From Bacillota bacterium (GTDB lineage Bacteria; Bacillota; Clostridia; Christensenellales; UMGS416), in the NCBI GenBank assembly GCA_023398815.1, contig JAEWRW010000015.1:1-64000 (forward strand): a stretch of 64,000 nucleotides of DNA, read 5' to 3'. How positions within the stretch are numbered: position 1 is the stretch's first letter; every line of letters begins with the position of its first letter. The notes beneath the pieces are model-generated. The model was not told the DNA's origin. It worked only from the letters and a program-made list of their open reading frames with translations, and did not search any database. This document shows, one piece after another, positions 45,016-54,100 of the stretch. Position numbers and translations under genes: made by a program.

Positions 45016-45828
45016 ATGCCCGAATACCCGGAGATCCGCAACCTTGCCCAGCAGATGGATGGTGCCCTACGCGGCAAGTCCATCGCCGCGGTGGAGGTTG
45101 CCAACGAAAAGTGCCTGAACCTGGGTGCGGAGGACTTCCGCGCCCGGGTGGTGGGCCGCACCATTGAGGGCGCCCACTGGCAGGGCAAGTGGTGCTTCCT
45201 GCGGTTGGGGCAGGGGGACCGCCTGGCCCTCAATCTCAACATGGGAGGTAACGTGGTGTTGTACCCGCCGGGGCAAGGCCCGCGAGAGAAATGGCGTATC
45301 GTGCTGCGCTTTGCCGATGGTGACAGCCTGTCCATCGGGTTCTGGTTCCTGGGCTATCTGCACTTGGTCGGTGAGGGGGAGCCCCACCCCATGACCGACA
45401 AGCTGGGGGCCGACCCGCTGGCGGATGACTTCACCTTTGAGCGCTTCCAGAGTTTGCTGGCCGGGCGCAAGCTGCCCATCAAGGGGCTGCTGCTCAAGCA
45501 GGAGTACATCGCCGGCATCGGCAATTACTACATTCAGGACATTCTGTTTCAGGCGAGGCTCCACCCGATGCGGGCCACACTGTCCTTGGCGCAGGAGGAA
45601 CAGAGGCACCTCTATGACGCCATTCGCGACCGTCTCGCCTTGGCGCTGAGTCAGGGCGGCGCGTGGTACGAGAATGACCTGTATGACCAGCCCGGCCGCT
45701 TCCGGGAGATGGTGATTGGCTACAAGGAAGGGCAGCCCTGCCCCCAGTGCCAAACGCCTATCCAGAAGATCAAAACCGGCAGCACCAGCGGGTTTGTCTG
45801 CCCGGTGTGCCAACCCGCGCAGCCGTGA
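45016..45828 (+). CDS. Formamidopyrimidine-DNA glycosylase family protein
   Basis: A DNA repair glycosylase/AP lyase of the Fpg/Nei family with 270 residues. The catalytic N-terminus Pro2-Glu3 (MPEYPEI) is intact, as are the helix-two-turn-helix segment KQEYIAGIGNYYIQDILF near 160 and a C-terminal zinc finger CPQC...CPVC near 245-265. The beta-hairpin of the finger normally carries an Arg that holds the lesion strand; here that place reads Thr or Ser (KTGSTSGFVC), so DNA contacts are altered. Whether it still prefers 8-oxoguanine is open. The next repair gene overlaps its stop. Confidence 0.87.
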   Translation: MPEYPEIRNLAQQMDGALRGKSIAAVEVANEKCLNLGAEDFRARVVGRTIEGAHWQGKWCFLRLGQGDRLALNLNMGGNVVLYPPGQGPREKWRIVLRFADGDSLSIGFWFLGYLHLVGEGEPHPMTDKLGADPLADDFTFERFQSLLAGRKLPIKGLLLKQEYIAGIGNYYIQDILFQARLHPMRATLSLAQEEQRHLYDAIRDRLALALSQGGAWYENDLYDQPGRFREMVIGYKEGQPCPQCQTPIQKIKTGSTSGFVCPVCQPAQP

Positions 45829-46148
45829 GCGCGGAGGACTTTCGCGCGGCGGTGCTGCGGGCGGTAGTTGCCATTCCGCCCGGGAGGGCGGCAACCTTTG
45901 GCATGCTGGCAGCGCTGGCGGGCAACCCACGCGCGGCGCGGCTGGCAGCACGGGCGGTGGGCAATGCGCCAGATGGTCTGCCCTGCCACCGGGTGGTGCG
46001 CGCCGGCGGTGTGCTGGTGCCGGAGCATGTCTTTGGCCCCGGCGTGCAGCACGCACTGCTGTTGGCTGCGGGCGTCTCCTTCGACACCCACGGCCATGTG
46101 AGCCGCGAGTGCCTCTGGCGTTTGGAGGACGCTCCCTTCAAGCGCTAG
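45825..46148 (+). CDS. MGMT-family alkyltransferase domain protein (short form)
   Basis: A 107-residue protein consisting only of the C-terminal DNA-binding and active-site domain of O6-alkylguanine-DNA alkyltransferases. The acceptor cysteine is Cys54 in LPCHRVV, so it is not an alkyltransferase-like (ATL) protein, which has Trp there. Other features are IPPGRAATFGMLA and the arginine-finger helix RAARLAARAVGNAP. GTG 45825 overlaps the fpg stop by 4 bp (GTGA), making translation coupled. It may repair O6-alkylguanine or act as a damage recruiter. Confidence 0.85.
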   Translation: MSAEDFRAAVLRAVVAIPPGRAATFGMLAALAGNPRAARLAARAVGNAPDGLPCHRVVRAGGVLVPEHVFGPGVQHALLLAAGVSFDTHGHVSRECLWRLEDAPFKR

Positions 46149-46224
46149 ACCTGGTAACCCTGGCAGAATCTGTCGCGCATGGGCGCTGTGCCATCCACCA
46201 TGCTATGGGCAAGGGGGATGAACC

Positions 46225-46461
46225 ATGGATATACGGCGGGAGTTTGCCAGCCGAACCGGCGAGAGCGACGGGGCGCGCATTGAACGAATTGTGGAGTTGG
46301 CGCTTGATGACCAAATTAAGAACCAGCACATTGGCGAGGCAGAGGCTGAGTGGGCTCTGGCTGGAGACGCGACGGGTGAGAATGAGGCCGCTGCCCGGCG
46401 TATTCTGGATGCCATGTTGACCATCTATCACATCATAAAGCGGCTTCACATCGATTTTTAA
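46225..46461 (+). CDS. Small hypothetical protein
   Basis: A 78-residue, largely helical and charged protein with no family that I recognise. A GGGG motif lies about 10 nt before the ATG, and codon use is like that of its neighbours. It sits alone between the repair group and the membrane transporter gene. It could be a real small gene; the evidence is the ribosome site, the start within an otherwise empty gap and the absence of a better frame. Confidence 0.5.
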   Translation: MDIRREFASRTGESDGARIERIVELALDDQIKNQHIGEAEAEWALAGDATGENEAAARRILDAMLTIYHIIKRLHIDF

Positions 46462-46466
46462 CCATT

Positions 46467-46494
46467 TTGGCCACAGGATAACGATTTGTATAGT
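46467..46494 (+). promoter_or_regulatory. Candidate promoter of the small transporter and lipoprotein genes
   Basis: -35 TTGGCC (46467-46472), 16-bp spacer, -10 TATAGT (46489-46494). An overlapping TATAAT (46494-46499) is also present but too far from the -35. Confidence 0.5.
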
Positions 46495-46548
46495 ATAATG
46501 GTGCCAGCATTTGCGCGACGCCAATAGGAGCCGCGCCGGAGAGGACGC

Positions 46549-46917
46549 TTGCACAAGAACGCCATGCTCATGAAAACGCTGCCCTTTGCGCTGCTGTATG
46601 TGGTCGGCTCGGTGGCGGGTCTGCTGCTCATCAAGGCGGCCGGCAATACCGGCCTGTCCCTGTTTGGGTTGCGGCTCAATTGCAAGGTGCTCTTTGGCCT
46701 TCTGGTCTATTTTCTGGGCTTTTGCAATTACCTCTTTTTGGTGCAACACTACAATCTCAGTTTCGTCTTCCCCATGGTCATTGGGCTCAACTACGTCGTG
46801 GTCGTGGCCGTATCGGCCCTTTTCCTCGGCGAGGCAATCAACCTGACCCAATGGATGGGGATCGTGGCGATCCTGGGCGGTATCGTGCTGATGAATCTCA
46901 AACAGGGTGGAACATGA
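46549..46917 (+). CDS. Small EamA/SMR-type membrane protein
   Basis: A 122-residue protein with four hydrophobic helices, as in small multidrug resistance or half-size EamA transporters. The last helix has the typical ending WMGIVAILGGIVLMNLK. It would act as a dimer; the substrate is unknown, and undecaprenyl-sugar flipping or lipid transport are alternatives in this fold. The start is probably TTG 46549, following GGAGAGGA; ATG codons at 46564 and 46570 are further from the ribosome site. The lipoprotein gene begins 4 nt after its stop. Confidence 0.8.
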   Translation: MHKNAMLMKTLPFALLYVVGSVAGLLLIKAAGNTGLSLFGLRLNCKVLFGLLVYFLGFCNYLFLVQHYNLSFVFPMVIGLNYVVVVAVSALFLGEAINLTQWMGIVAILGGIVLMNLKQGGT

Positions 46918-46921
46918 TCGA

Positions 46922-48151
46922 ATGAAAAAAAAGCTGAAGATGGCGTGGATGGCTCTGCTGCCGCTGTTATGGTTGTTGGGGGCGTGTACTGCGGTGGAAC
47001 CGCAGGCTAGCGCCGACCCCGATCAGGCAGTGCTGCCGGGCCGTTGGCAGCAGTTTATTCCCATTGACAGCATGCCAGGTGAGCTGGAATTCAGTGAAAA
47101 CGGCAGCATGACGGTGGACGACGAGGAGGGGCGCTGGCAGCTTTCCAATGGGCAGATGCGCGTGCGCACTGCCAGCGGCCAGCACAACTATGGCTACACC
47201 CTCAGTGGGTATCTGCTGACGCTGGTGGACGTGGATGCCGACACCAGCGCCTATTACATCAACCCTGAGGTCTTCGCCCAAGGGGCCGATGCCAATGATG
47301 AGCTAAATGGCGACTGGGGTTCCTTCGATAGCTACGCCCGCCTGCAGTTTGACGGCGCGGGCAAGGTCAATGACGTGGTGTACACCAGCGCGGGGGAGAC
47401 GGCGCTGGAGCGCACCTATGCCGCGCGGGACGGCATTGTGCAGTCGGAGGACAGCGACGGCGGCTATACCTACAACCTCTTCTCTTTCAGCGATGAGGGG
47501 GCACTGTTGCTGGCCGAATCGTCGGAGTTTGATAACGACGACAAGCAATGGACGGCCTACTGGCAGGTGACGGATGCGCCGGCCGGCTTGGTGGACGTGT
47601 GGAAGGCCACACTGCCGGTGACCGACGGGGAGGAGAGCGGCCTGCCAGCTACCCTGTCGCTGGCTTCTGGTGGCGTGGGCAGCGTGTCGGATGACGCGGG
47701 TACGGCCACGGCCATCACTTGGCGGTATTATGCCGGCGGGTTTGTGGAGTGGACCAACGAAAACCACGACGTTTCCTATGCCCATTGCTCCCTGAGTGGC
47801 ACGGCGCTCTACCTAAACGACGCCGATGAGAGCCAGTGTTGGTACGCCAACGGCAGCTATGCCCCCATCATTCAAGGGTTGGCGTCCTTTGCGGGCCAGT
47901 GGAAGGCGGAGGACGGCGTGACGCAGTTGACGGTGGCCGAGGGCGGGAAGCTGACATTCCGCAATGCCCAGGGCAAGGACGTGGCGGCGGACGCCACTGC
48001 CGCTGACGGGCTGATTCGCGTGCGGTACGACGAAGAAGACTACTACCTCTATGGCGAGGTGCAGGACGGCGTCTTGTCACTGGTCTTCGCTGATCTGCCT
48101 TTTTGGGATGGGGTGGAGGGCAACCCGCTTGCGCTGACCAAGGGCGGCTGA
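46922..48151 (+). CDS. Lipoprotein made of four GxW-type repeat modules
   Basis: No named family is recognised. The 409-residue protein has a lipoprotein signal peptide (lipobox LGAC, lipidated Cys22) and then four modules. Each opens with a Trp after Gly or Val: W42 (PGRW), W132 (NGDW), W227 (VDVW) and W327 (AGQW). The spacing is about 90, 95 and 100 residues, and each module has a hydrophobic-F/L-then-Gly strand (for example LEFSENG, LQFDGAG, LTVAEGG). The pattern suggests repeated small beta-barrels of lipocalin-like type. Its start follows the transporter gene by 4 nt. Acidic residues are abundant. It is probably an exposed cell-surface protein; its ligand is unknown. Confidence 0.8.
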   Translation: MKKKLKMAWMALLPLLWLLGACTAVEPQASADPDQAVLPGRWQQFIPIDSMPGELEFSENGSMTVDDEEGRWQLSNGQMRVRTASGQHNYGYTLSGYLLTLVDVDADTSAYYINPEVFAQGADANDELNGDWGSFDSYARLQFDGAGKVNDVVYTSAGETALERTYAARDGIVQSEDSDGGYTYNLFSFSDEGALLLAESSEFDNDDKQWTAYWQVTDAPAGLVDVWKATLPVTDGEESGLPATLSLASGGVGSVSDDAGTATAITWRYYAGGFVEWTNENHDVSYAHCSLSGTALYLNDADESQCWYANGSYAPIIQGLASFAGQWKAEDGVTQLTVAEGGKLTFRNAQGKDVAADATAADGLIRVRYDEEDYYLYGEVQDGVLSLVFADLPFWDGVEGNPLALTKGG

Positions 48152-48221
48152 GAGCCTAACCAGAGTAAAAAGCAGAGACGAAATCAGTGCCATGAAGCAG
48201 GCTATAAATCAGGAGGAATGC

Positions 48222-49169
48222 ATGATGAAGATGCTGACCGCGCCGGCCATGGAAGAAATCCGCCGATGGATGCACCGCAATGCCCGTCCGCTGGAGCTGG
48301 CGCTTTGGAGCCAACGGAAGGAGGGCGGCAGCCGGGACGCCGTTTTGGGTGAGCTGGCACTGTACCAGAATGAGGATGGCGGCTTTGGCAACGCCCTGGA
48401 ACCGGACAGCTGGAACCCCGACTCCACACCCTACACCACGCGGTATGCGCTGACGGTGCTACAAGACTTGGGCTGCGCCCAAGTCGACCGCCCCATGGTG
48501 CAGCGGGCGCTTGGTTTCCTAACGCAGACGGAGCACGCGTCAGATTTGGGCTGGTATTTTAACATCCCCACCAACAACGACCACCCCCACGCGCCGTGGT
48601 GGAGCTGGCAGGGCCAGTCCGACGAGGTGGAGAGCGTGGGCCTGACGGCCGAGCTGGCGGCCCATGTGTTGCGCATCGCGCCGCCGTCCTCCCCGGCGTA
48701 TGGGATGGCACTTGGCTTTGCCGACCGGCTGTTTGATCGGTTTCTGACGGCGGAGAAGTTTGGAGACATGGGGTTGGGTGGTTATTGCGCCCTGCTGGAG
48801 GTGGTGTTGGAGCTGGGGCTTGCCACCCGGTGGGACTGCCCGACGCTGGAAACCCACCTGCGGGCACTGGTGAACGCTTCCATCGTACGCGACCACGCGC
48901 AATGGCTTCACTATGGCGTGCGGCCCTCCAACTACATCAAGAACCCCAATAGCCTATGGCTCGCCGGCAACGAGGACATTCTGCAGACCGAGCTCGATTA
49001 CCTCATCGACACCCGTCCGGTCGGCGCGGTTTGGGGCATCCCCTGGAGCTGGTTTGACCTCAACGAGCGGTACGCCAAGGCCTTTGCCATCAGCGAGAAT
49101 TGGTGGAGGGGCATCAAGGCGTTGGAGGCGGTGGAACTGCTGAGCAAGTTTGGCCGGGTGGAAGGATGA
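48222..49169 (+). CDS. Prenyltransferase/terpenoid-cyclase-toroid-like protein of unknown function
   Basis: A 315-residue helical protein. YQNEDGGFGNALEPD near residue 52 resembles the QW repeat (QxxDGGF) of squalene/oxidosqualene cyclases and prenyltransferase beta subunits, and alternating helices suggest an alpha-alpha toroid. Catalytic motifs of those enzymes (DxDD, DDxxD) are not seen, so the activity is unknown. AGGAGG lies 5 nt before ATG 48222. The next gene overlaps by 4 bp, giving a two-gene operon with an acetyltransferase. Confidence 0.72.
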   Translation: MMKMLTAPAMEEIRRWMHRNARPLELALWSQRKEGGSRDAVLGELALYQNEDGGFGNALEPDSWNPDSTPYTTRYALTVLQDLGCAQVDRPMVQRALGFLTQTEHASDLGWYFNIPTNNDHPHAPWWSWQGQSDEVESVGLTAELAAHVLRIAPPSSPAYGMALGFADRLFDRFLTAEKFGDMGLGGYCALLEVVLELGLATRWDCPTLETHLRALVNASIVRDHAQWLHYGVRPSNYIKNPNSLWLAGNEDILQTELDYLIDTRPVGAVWGIPWSWFDLNERYAKAFAISENWWRGIKALEAVELLSKFGRVEG

Positions 49170-49699
49170 CGACACCCTGTTTTGTGGACCTGGAGACACC
49201 TCGACTGTTACTGCGCAGCATTGCCCCGGAAGACCGGGACTTTATCTTCCGTCAATTTTCCAATGAAAGCGTCAACCGGTATCTGTTTGACGCGGAACCC
49301 ATGGAAAGTGTTGCCGAGGCTGATGACCTCATCGCGTTCTATCGGCAGCCGGAGCCACGGGCACAGCACCGCTGGATCCTGTTGCGCAAGGCGGACGGCG
49401 TTCCCATTGGCACCTGTGGCTTTCACTGTTGGAGCCGGGAGCATGCCCAGTGTGAAGTGGGGTATGACCTGTTGGAGGCCTACCGGGCACAGGGCTACAT
49501 GACTGAAGCCATGCAGGCCGTGCTTGCCTTTGCGCGCCAAGCCATGGGGGTGCGCCGCGTAGTAGCGTGCATCTACCCCCAAAATGAATCATCTGTCAAC
49601 TTAGCCCGTCGTTTGGGCTTTGCGCCCTCTGGTGAGGTTCGCATGGAGCACTTCCGCGGGCTGGAGATCCCACACGATTTGTATGAGCTAAAGCTTTAA
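49166..49699 (+). CDS. GNAT acetyltransferase, RimJ/RimL type
   Basis: A 177-residue acetyl-CoA-dependent N-acetyltransferase. The N-terminal LETPRLLLRSI is typical of the ribosomal-protein or small-molecule acetyltransferases in the Acetyltransf_3 group. The acetyl-CoA loop is EAYRAQGYMTEAM near residue 105, and the C-terminal segment NESSVNLARRLGFA is conserved. The substrate is unknown. It starts within the previous gene's stop (ATGA) with GGAAGG upstream, and a bidirectional terminator follows. Confidence 0.88.
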   Translation: MTTPCFVDLETPRLLLRSIAPEDRDFIFRQFSNESVNRYLFDAEPMESVAEADDLIAFYRQPEPRAQHRWILLRKADGVPIGTCGFHCWSREHAQCEVGYDLLEAYRAQGYMTEAMQAVLAFARQAMGVRRVVACIYPQNESSVNLARRLGFAPSGEVRMEHFRGLEIPHDLYELKL

Positions 49700-49721
49700 G
49701 ACGCAGCACAAGAAAAACACA

Positions 49722-49753
49722 AAAAGAGCGCGGACTTTTGTCCGCGCTCTTTT
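49722..49753. terminator. Bidirectional terminator
   Basis: A perfect 14-bp stem (49722-49735 with 49740-49753), loop TTTT. It lies between the rightward GNAT gene and the leftward DUF4956 gene, with A-run and T-run flanks. Confidence 0.9.
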
Positions 49754-49768
49754 GTTTGCGAGAGTCGC

Positions 49769-50455
49769 TCAGGAGCCGTAATCCCCCTGGAAACTGACGA
49801 GTGTTGCGTCGAACACGCCGTTGATGCGCAGGAAGTCATTGACGAGGGTGGTATTCTCGCCCGGCAGGCGCAGTTCCATGGTGATCTCCACGCCGTTCTG
49901 GGTCACGGTCTTGCTCTTCAGGCGCGCGTTGCGGGGCAGCTTGTGCAGGGCGTAGTTGACCTCACTGGCGCAGTTGAAGTCATGCCGCACGATGAGCAGG
50001 TAGGGGAAGAGACCCTTGCCGCGCACCATGTTCATCACGATGAGCACGAGGCCGATGATGAGCGTGCCTACCAATGCCACGATGTAGAAGTTCTGCCCGG
50101 CGCCCAGCGTGATGCCCACGCCCACGGCCCAGAACATGAAGACCGTATCCATTGCTTCCTTCACCGCCGTGCGGAAGCGAACGATGGAGAGCGCACCCAC
50201 CATGCCCAGCGACAGCGTCAGGTTGCTCGTGACGGTGGTGATGATGAGCGTCGTCACCAGTGTCAGTAGCACCAGCGACACGTTGAAGTTACGGCTATAG
50301 AGCACCCCGTTGAAGGTGCGCTTGTAGATGAAGAAAATGAAAAGACCGGCCAGCAATGCCAGTGTCATGGCAATGCCCAGATCCAGCACGCTCAACTTCC
50401 CCGTGGACGTGGAGGAAGCCCCCAACTGCTTGAGGATGTCCGCAATAGTCGTCAT
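49769..50455 (-). CDS. DUF4956 integral membrane protein
   Basis: A 228-residue protein with about four membrane helices in the first 140 residues and a soluble C-terminal alpha/beta domain. The family signature is clear: SLGMVGALSIVRFRTAVK near residue 85. Function is not established; in many Bacillota it accompanies VTC-domain and CotH proteins, as here. AGGAGG lies 8 nt before the ATG. It is the last gene of a three-gene leftward operon. Confidence 0.9.
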   Translation of the reverse strand: MTTIADILKQLGASSTSTGKLSVLDLGIAMTLALLAGLFIFFIYKRTFNGVLYSRNFNVSLVLLTLVTTLIITTVTSNLTLSLGMVGALSIVRFRTAVKEAMDTVFMFWAVGVGITLGAGQNFYIVALVGTLIIGLVLIVMNMVRGKGLFPYLLIVRHDFNCASEVNYALHKLPRNARLKSKTVTQNGVEITMELRLPGENTTLVNDFLRINGVFDATLVSFQGDYGS

Positions 50456-50485
50456 AAAACCCTGCCTCCTGAATTGTAATGCGTC

Positions 50486-51181
50486 TCAATGAAACCGTCT
50501 GCAAAGTACGTATTTGGAAACCGCCATGCGCTGGCAGAGCAGCCCCTGCAGCAGCTGGCGGATGTGCGGTGGGAAAAATTCGTCGTACTTGACCTCCAAT
50601 ACCAGGGTGCCCGGCTCCAACACCGCCACGGTGGACGGCCGGCCCGAGAACAGATTGGTGTCCAGGTGGCCCGAGCGCAGGTCCCGGTCAAAGGTGATGC
50701 GCACGTTGCCCGTGGGCAGCACATATGCCTCGCGGAAGTAATCCACGAGGACTTTGGGGCGGTAGCTGTAGGCGCGCAGCTTGGCGTAAAACGCCATGAG
50801 CAACGGGTTGCTCTCTTGCCGGACAACCTCAAAGTCGCCCCCAAGCAGGCGATCGCACTGCTCCCGGGTCAGCAGGGCCGAGTCCTTAGCCGTCAGGTTG
50901 ATGACCTTGGACTTGCGCTCCAGCAGGATGCGTCGGTCGCTGAGGTTGTAGATGCGCAGACGGTACTTCTCCCGCAGGGGGTTGCCGTCTGCCTTTTCAA
51001 ACAGCGCCGAATCCAATGGGTCGTCGTAATAGAGGCTGCGAATGGCATAGCCCCGGGTCACCGGGTCGGCGTTGCTGTCCATCGGCATGAATGCCGACAG
51101 CCGGTCTCGCAGCCAGGCATGCTCCTGGTCGCTGATGATGTATTTCAATTCGTGGCGCAATACCCTTGCTTCCTGTGCCAC
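50486..51181 (-). CDS. VTC-domain polyphosphate polymerase
   Basis: A 231-residue tunnel-fold protein related to the catalytic domain of yeast Vtc4, which makes polyphosphate from ATP. Diagnostic segments are RHELKYIIS (near residue 8), the DDP turn in SLYYDDP, REKYRLRIY, LLERKSK with paired basic residues, EVKYDEF near 200 and the ending SKYVLCRR. Activity is inferred from the family. The start is GTG 51181 after AAGGAGG. It lies between the CotH-like gene (11 nt away) and DUF4956 (30 nt away). The product could be used by either partner. Confidence 0.9.
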   Translation of the reverse strand: MAQEARVLRHELKYIISDQEHAWLRDRLSAFMPMDSNADPVTRGYAIRSLYYDDPLDSALFEKADGNPLREKYRLRIYNLSDRRILLERKSKVINLTAKDSALLTREQCDRLLGGDFEVVRQESNPLLMAFYAKLRAYSYRPKVLVDYFREAYVLPTGNVRITFDRDLRSGHLDTNLFSGRPSTVAVLEPGTLVLEVKYDEFFPPHIRQLLQGLLCQRMAVSKYVLCRRFH

Positions 51182-51192
51182 CGTCGTCCTCC

Positions 51193-54100
51193 TTACTTGC
51201 CCAAAAGCTTGTCCATCTCCGCGTCGGAGAGGTCAAAATACTTCTGCATGGAATTCAGGTTCATCTCCGGCCGTACCTTGGCGAAGGTCTTGAGTAGCTC
51301 AATCTGCACGCTCTTCCACCTCTCCACGGTGCCGTTGTCCCACTTTTCCTTGTCCCGCGCCATGTATGGCTCGATGTTGTTGGTCAGTTCATCAATTTTC
51401 GCCAGCACTCGTTCGGTCTCAAAGGTGACTGTGCAGTGGTAGACGAAGCGTTTGATGAACTTCTCTTTGAACTTCTCGTTCTTCAAGAGCCCGCGGATGA
51501 GTGTGTTGCTGAACATGTTGCCCACACCGTTGCCCTTGGGGTTCAAGAACTTACTGAATGTATCCTGATAGGAGGTGTACTTCTCTTGGGTGGAGAAGAA
51601 GAACCCCCAGTCCAGGTCATAGAGGATCCATCGCCATTTGCCGCCCTCGGTTCGCGGCTTCCAGAATCGTACGTTGCCCAAATCCGAGTTTACAGTATAA
51701 ATTTCCAGACAGGCCCAGTCAATGTAGTTGTCGATGTCGACCCGGTCCGCCACGTAGTCGTAGTACTCCTGCTTGGAGAGGTCGTGGTTCTTGACGTACT
51801 CGATGAGCTCATTGTACTCCTCGTTGGAGCCAAACTTAGCCTTTCCGTTGCCCTCCAACAGGTCAACCTGGTCGGGGTCAACGTTGTGGTGCTGGGCCAG
51901 GAAGTGCTCATTGATCTTCTCCATGATGTCATAGCAACCCCAGAACTCGCCATTGACGAATACGATACCCTGGCGGGTGGACTGCATGTCCGCTTCGGAG
52001 GTCTCCCGCGCCAAGTCAAGTTGCAGAGCCGTGCGGATGCGCGACATGTTGGCGTCCTGGGCGGAGTTGCGCACGATGAAACTTTCATACTCGGTGTAGG
52101 GCAGGTCTGGGAACAGCTTATAGTCAAACGAGCCATTGCCATACTCACCGCGCGCGATGAGGGCGAAGGACTTTTGGTCGTTCCCGCGGGAGAATTGCCC
52201 GTAGATCTTGATGCCCGCATCTTGGGAGATGCCGACCGTCCCGTCTGGCTCAATGACCTCCACATGGGCCGGGCGCTCCCAGTCCTGCCAGAAGTTGGCA
52301 CCGAAGTGGGGGAAGGCCTCTGTCCAGCCCGAACCCTTGGCATAGATGCCGGTTTCCTCGTCAAAGAGGTTGTCCGGGTCGGTCACGATGCTCACGATGG
52401 GCAGCTTGATGTCCTCACCAATGAGGTAGGTGGCGCTGACGGTGTTGCTGGGCAGGTATCCCTCGCGGTAGGCCGTGGCCCGCACCACCGTGTCACCTGT
52501 CAATTCCAGCCCGTCGGTATAGGTCTTGTCCTGGCTGTTGGGCACCGTGGCGTCCAGTGTGTAATGGATTGTGCTCTGCCCGTCGGCGCTCGACAACTCC
52601 AGCGTTTGGTTGCTGGTGTAGATGCCAGCCTTGAGCGAGAAGATCGGGTTCGGCGTGATACCAGGGTAACCGCTCTTGTTGGCCGCGCCGGGCGTGGGCT
52701 TGGTCACATATTCAAAGGTAGCGTTGTTCGCCTGCCGGGCGTAGGTGAGGTCGGCCCGCAGGGCCGGCAGCAGGCAATGGTCAACAATCTGCCCATCTGG
52801 GTTTGTCAGCACCAAAACGCCGCCCGTCGCCTTCAGAGTGAAGTCTGTGTGTAATTTTTTTTTTGACACCGCGTCATCGTCGGTCAGGTTCCGTCCTGAG
52901 GCGTATAGGGTCATGTATTCGCCGGCGTCCAGTGTGATATCGGGGAATTCCCACCGGCCCAGTTCGTCGGATTTGTCGGTCAACCCATATCCCTTGAGGT
53001 CAATGGTCTTGTCGGATCGGTTTTGCAGCTCTATCCAACCGGGGTACTCGTCAAAATCATCCTGCAGGGTATCGCTGTTGCTGCTCATCACCTCGCTGAT
53101 GACCAGGCCCTTGAGTGATGTGCTGTACAGCTCGGATTGCAGGTCGTTGTACCCGTCTTCGGTGTTGGGTTTGCCTGGGGTGGGGTGGGTGAACGCCTGC
53201 CACTTCTCAGTGTCTGGGATGAGGCCGTAGGAGGTGTCATCGTCCAGCTTCTTGATGGCGACCTCGCTGACGATCTGCCCCAACTTGTTTGAGAGCAAAA
53301 TCGTGTCCGAATAGGAGTTCAACCGGAAATCGGCATGCAGGGGCTTATCAGCCACCCGGCGGTTTTTGCCGGAGAGGTACACCAACACATAGTCATGGGC
53401 CTTGATGGTGACTTTGGGGAACTCCCAACGCTTGGGTTCCTCCTCTTTGTTGGAAAGGCCGTAACCTTCCAGCGACACCGTCTCGTCGGAGCTGTTGTAG
53501 ATCTCCACCCAGTCGCAGTATTCGCCGTCCTCGTCCTGGTAGACGATGCTGTTGCTGGGCATCACTTCATTGACGATGACCGTGGAATCCTTGACTCGGC
53601 GGGATTTTTCGTAGAGCTCCCGTCCCTTTTCGTCATTGGAGTAGCCGGGTGTGGGTTTGTCGGTCTGGGCCCAGGTGGTCAGGGCATCCATGGCGCAAGC
53701 ATAGCTGTCGTTGGGCGTCAGGGCGCCGAACTTCAAGCGCTGCACCTCGTTTCCATCTGCGTCGGTCAGTATGATTTCCTCACCCTCGGACCCAAGCTTG
53801 AACGACGCATGGTACTCGCCGCTTTTGGTGCTGTCCTCCCCGGTGCAGAAGACCAGCACAAATTCCCCCGGCCCCAAAGTGGTGGCCGGGAACACGAACT
53901 TGGTGGGTTTCTTGATGTTGTCAGAAAGCGAGTAGCCCGTCAGGCTCATCGTCTTGTCCGTGGGGTTGTAAAGCTCAATCCAATCTGTGTATTCGCCGTC
54001 GGCGGTCGTCACCGTGCCGCGGTTGGCAGACATGACCTCGGTGATGACCGGTTGGCTGCCGCTTGCCGCTTTGCCGGTGGCAGAAGCCGTGGATGTCTTG

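Noticed and set aside
43269..45335. A 688-codon antisense frame across the Ogg, AIM24 and Fpg genes
   Set aside because: It covers three real genes on the other strand and resembles no protein family.
50452..50844. A frame beyond the VTC stop suggesting a frameshifted C-terminus
   Set aside because: The VTC protein already ends in the usual SKYVLCRR region and has normal length, so no frameshift is needed.
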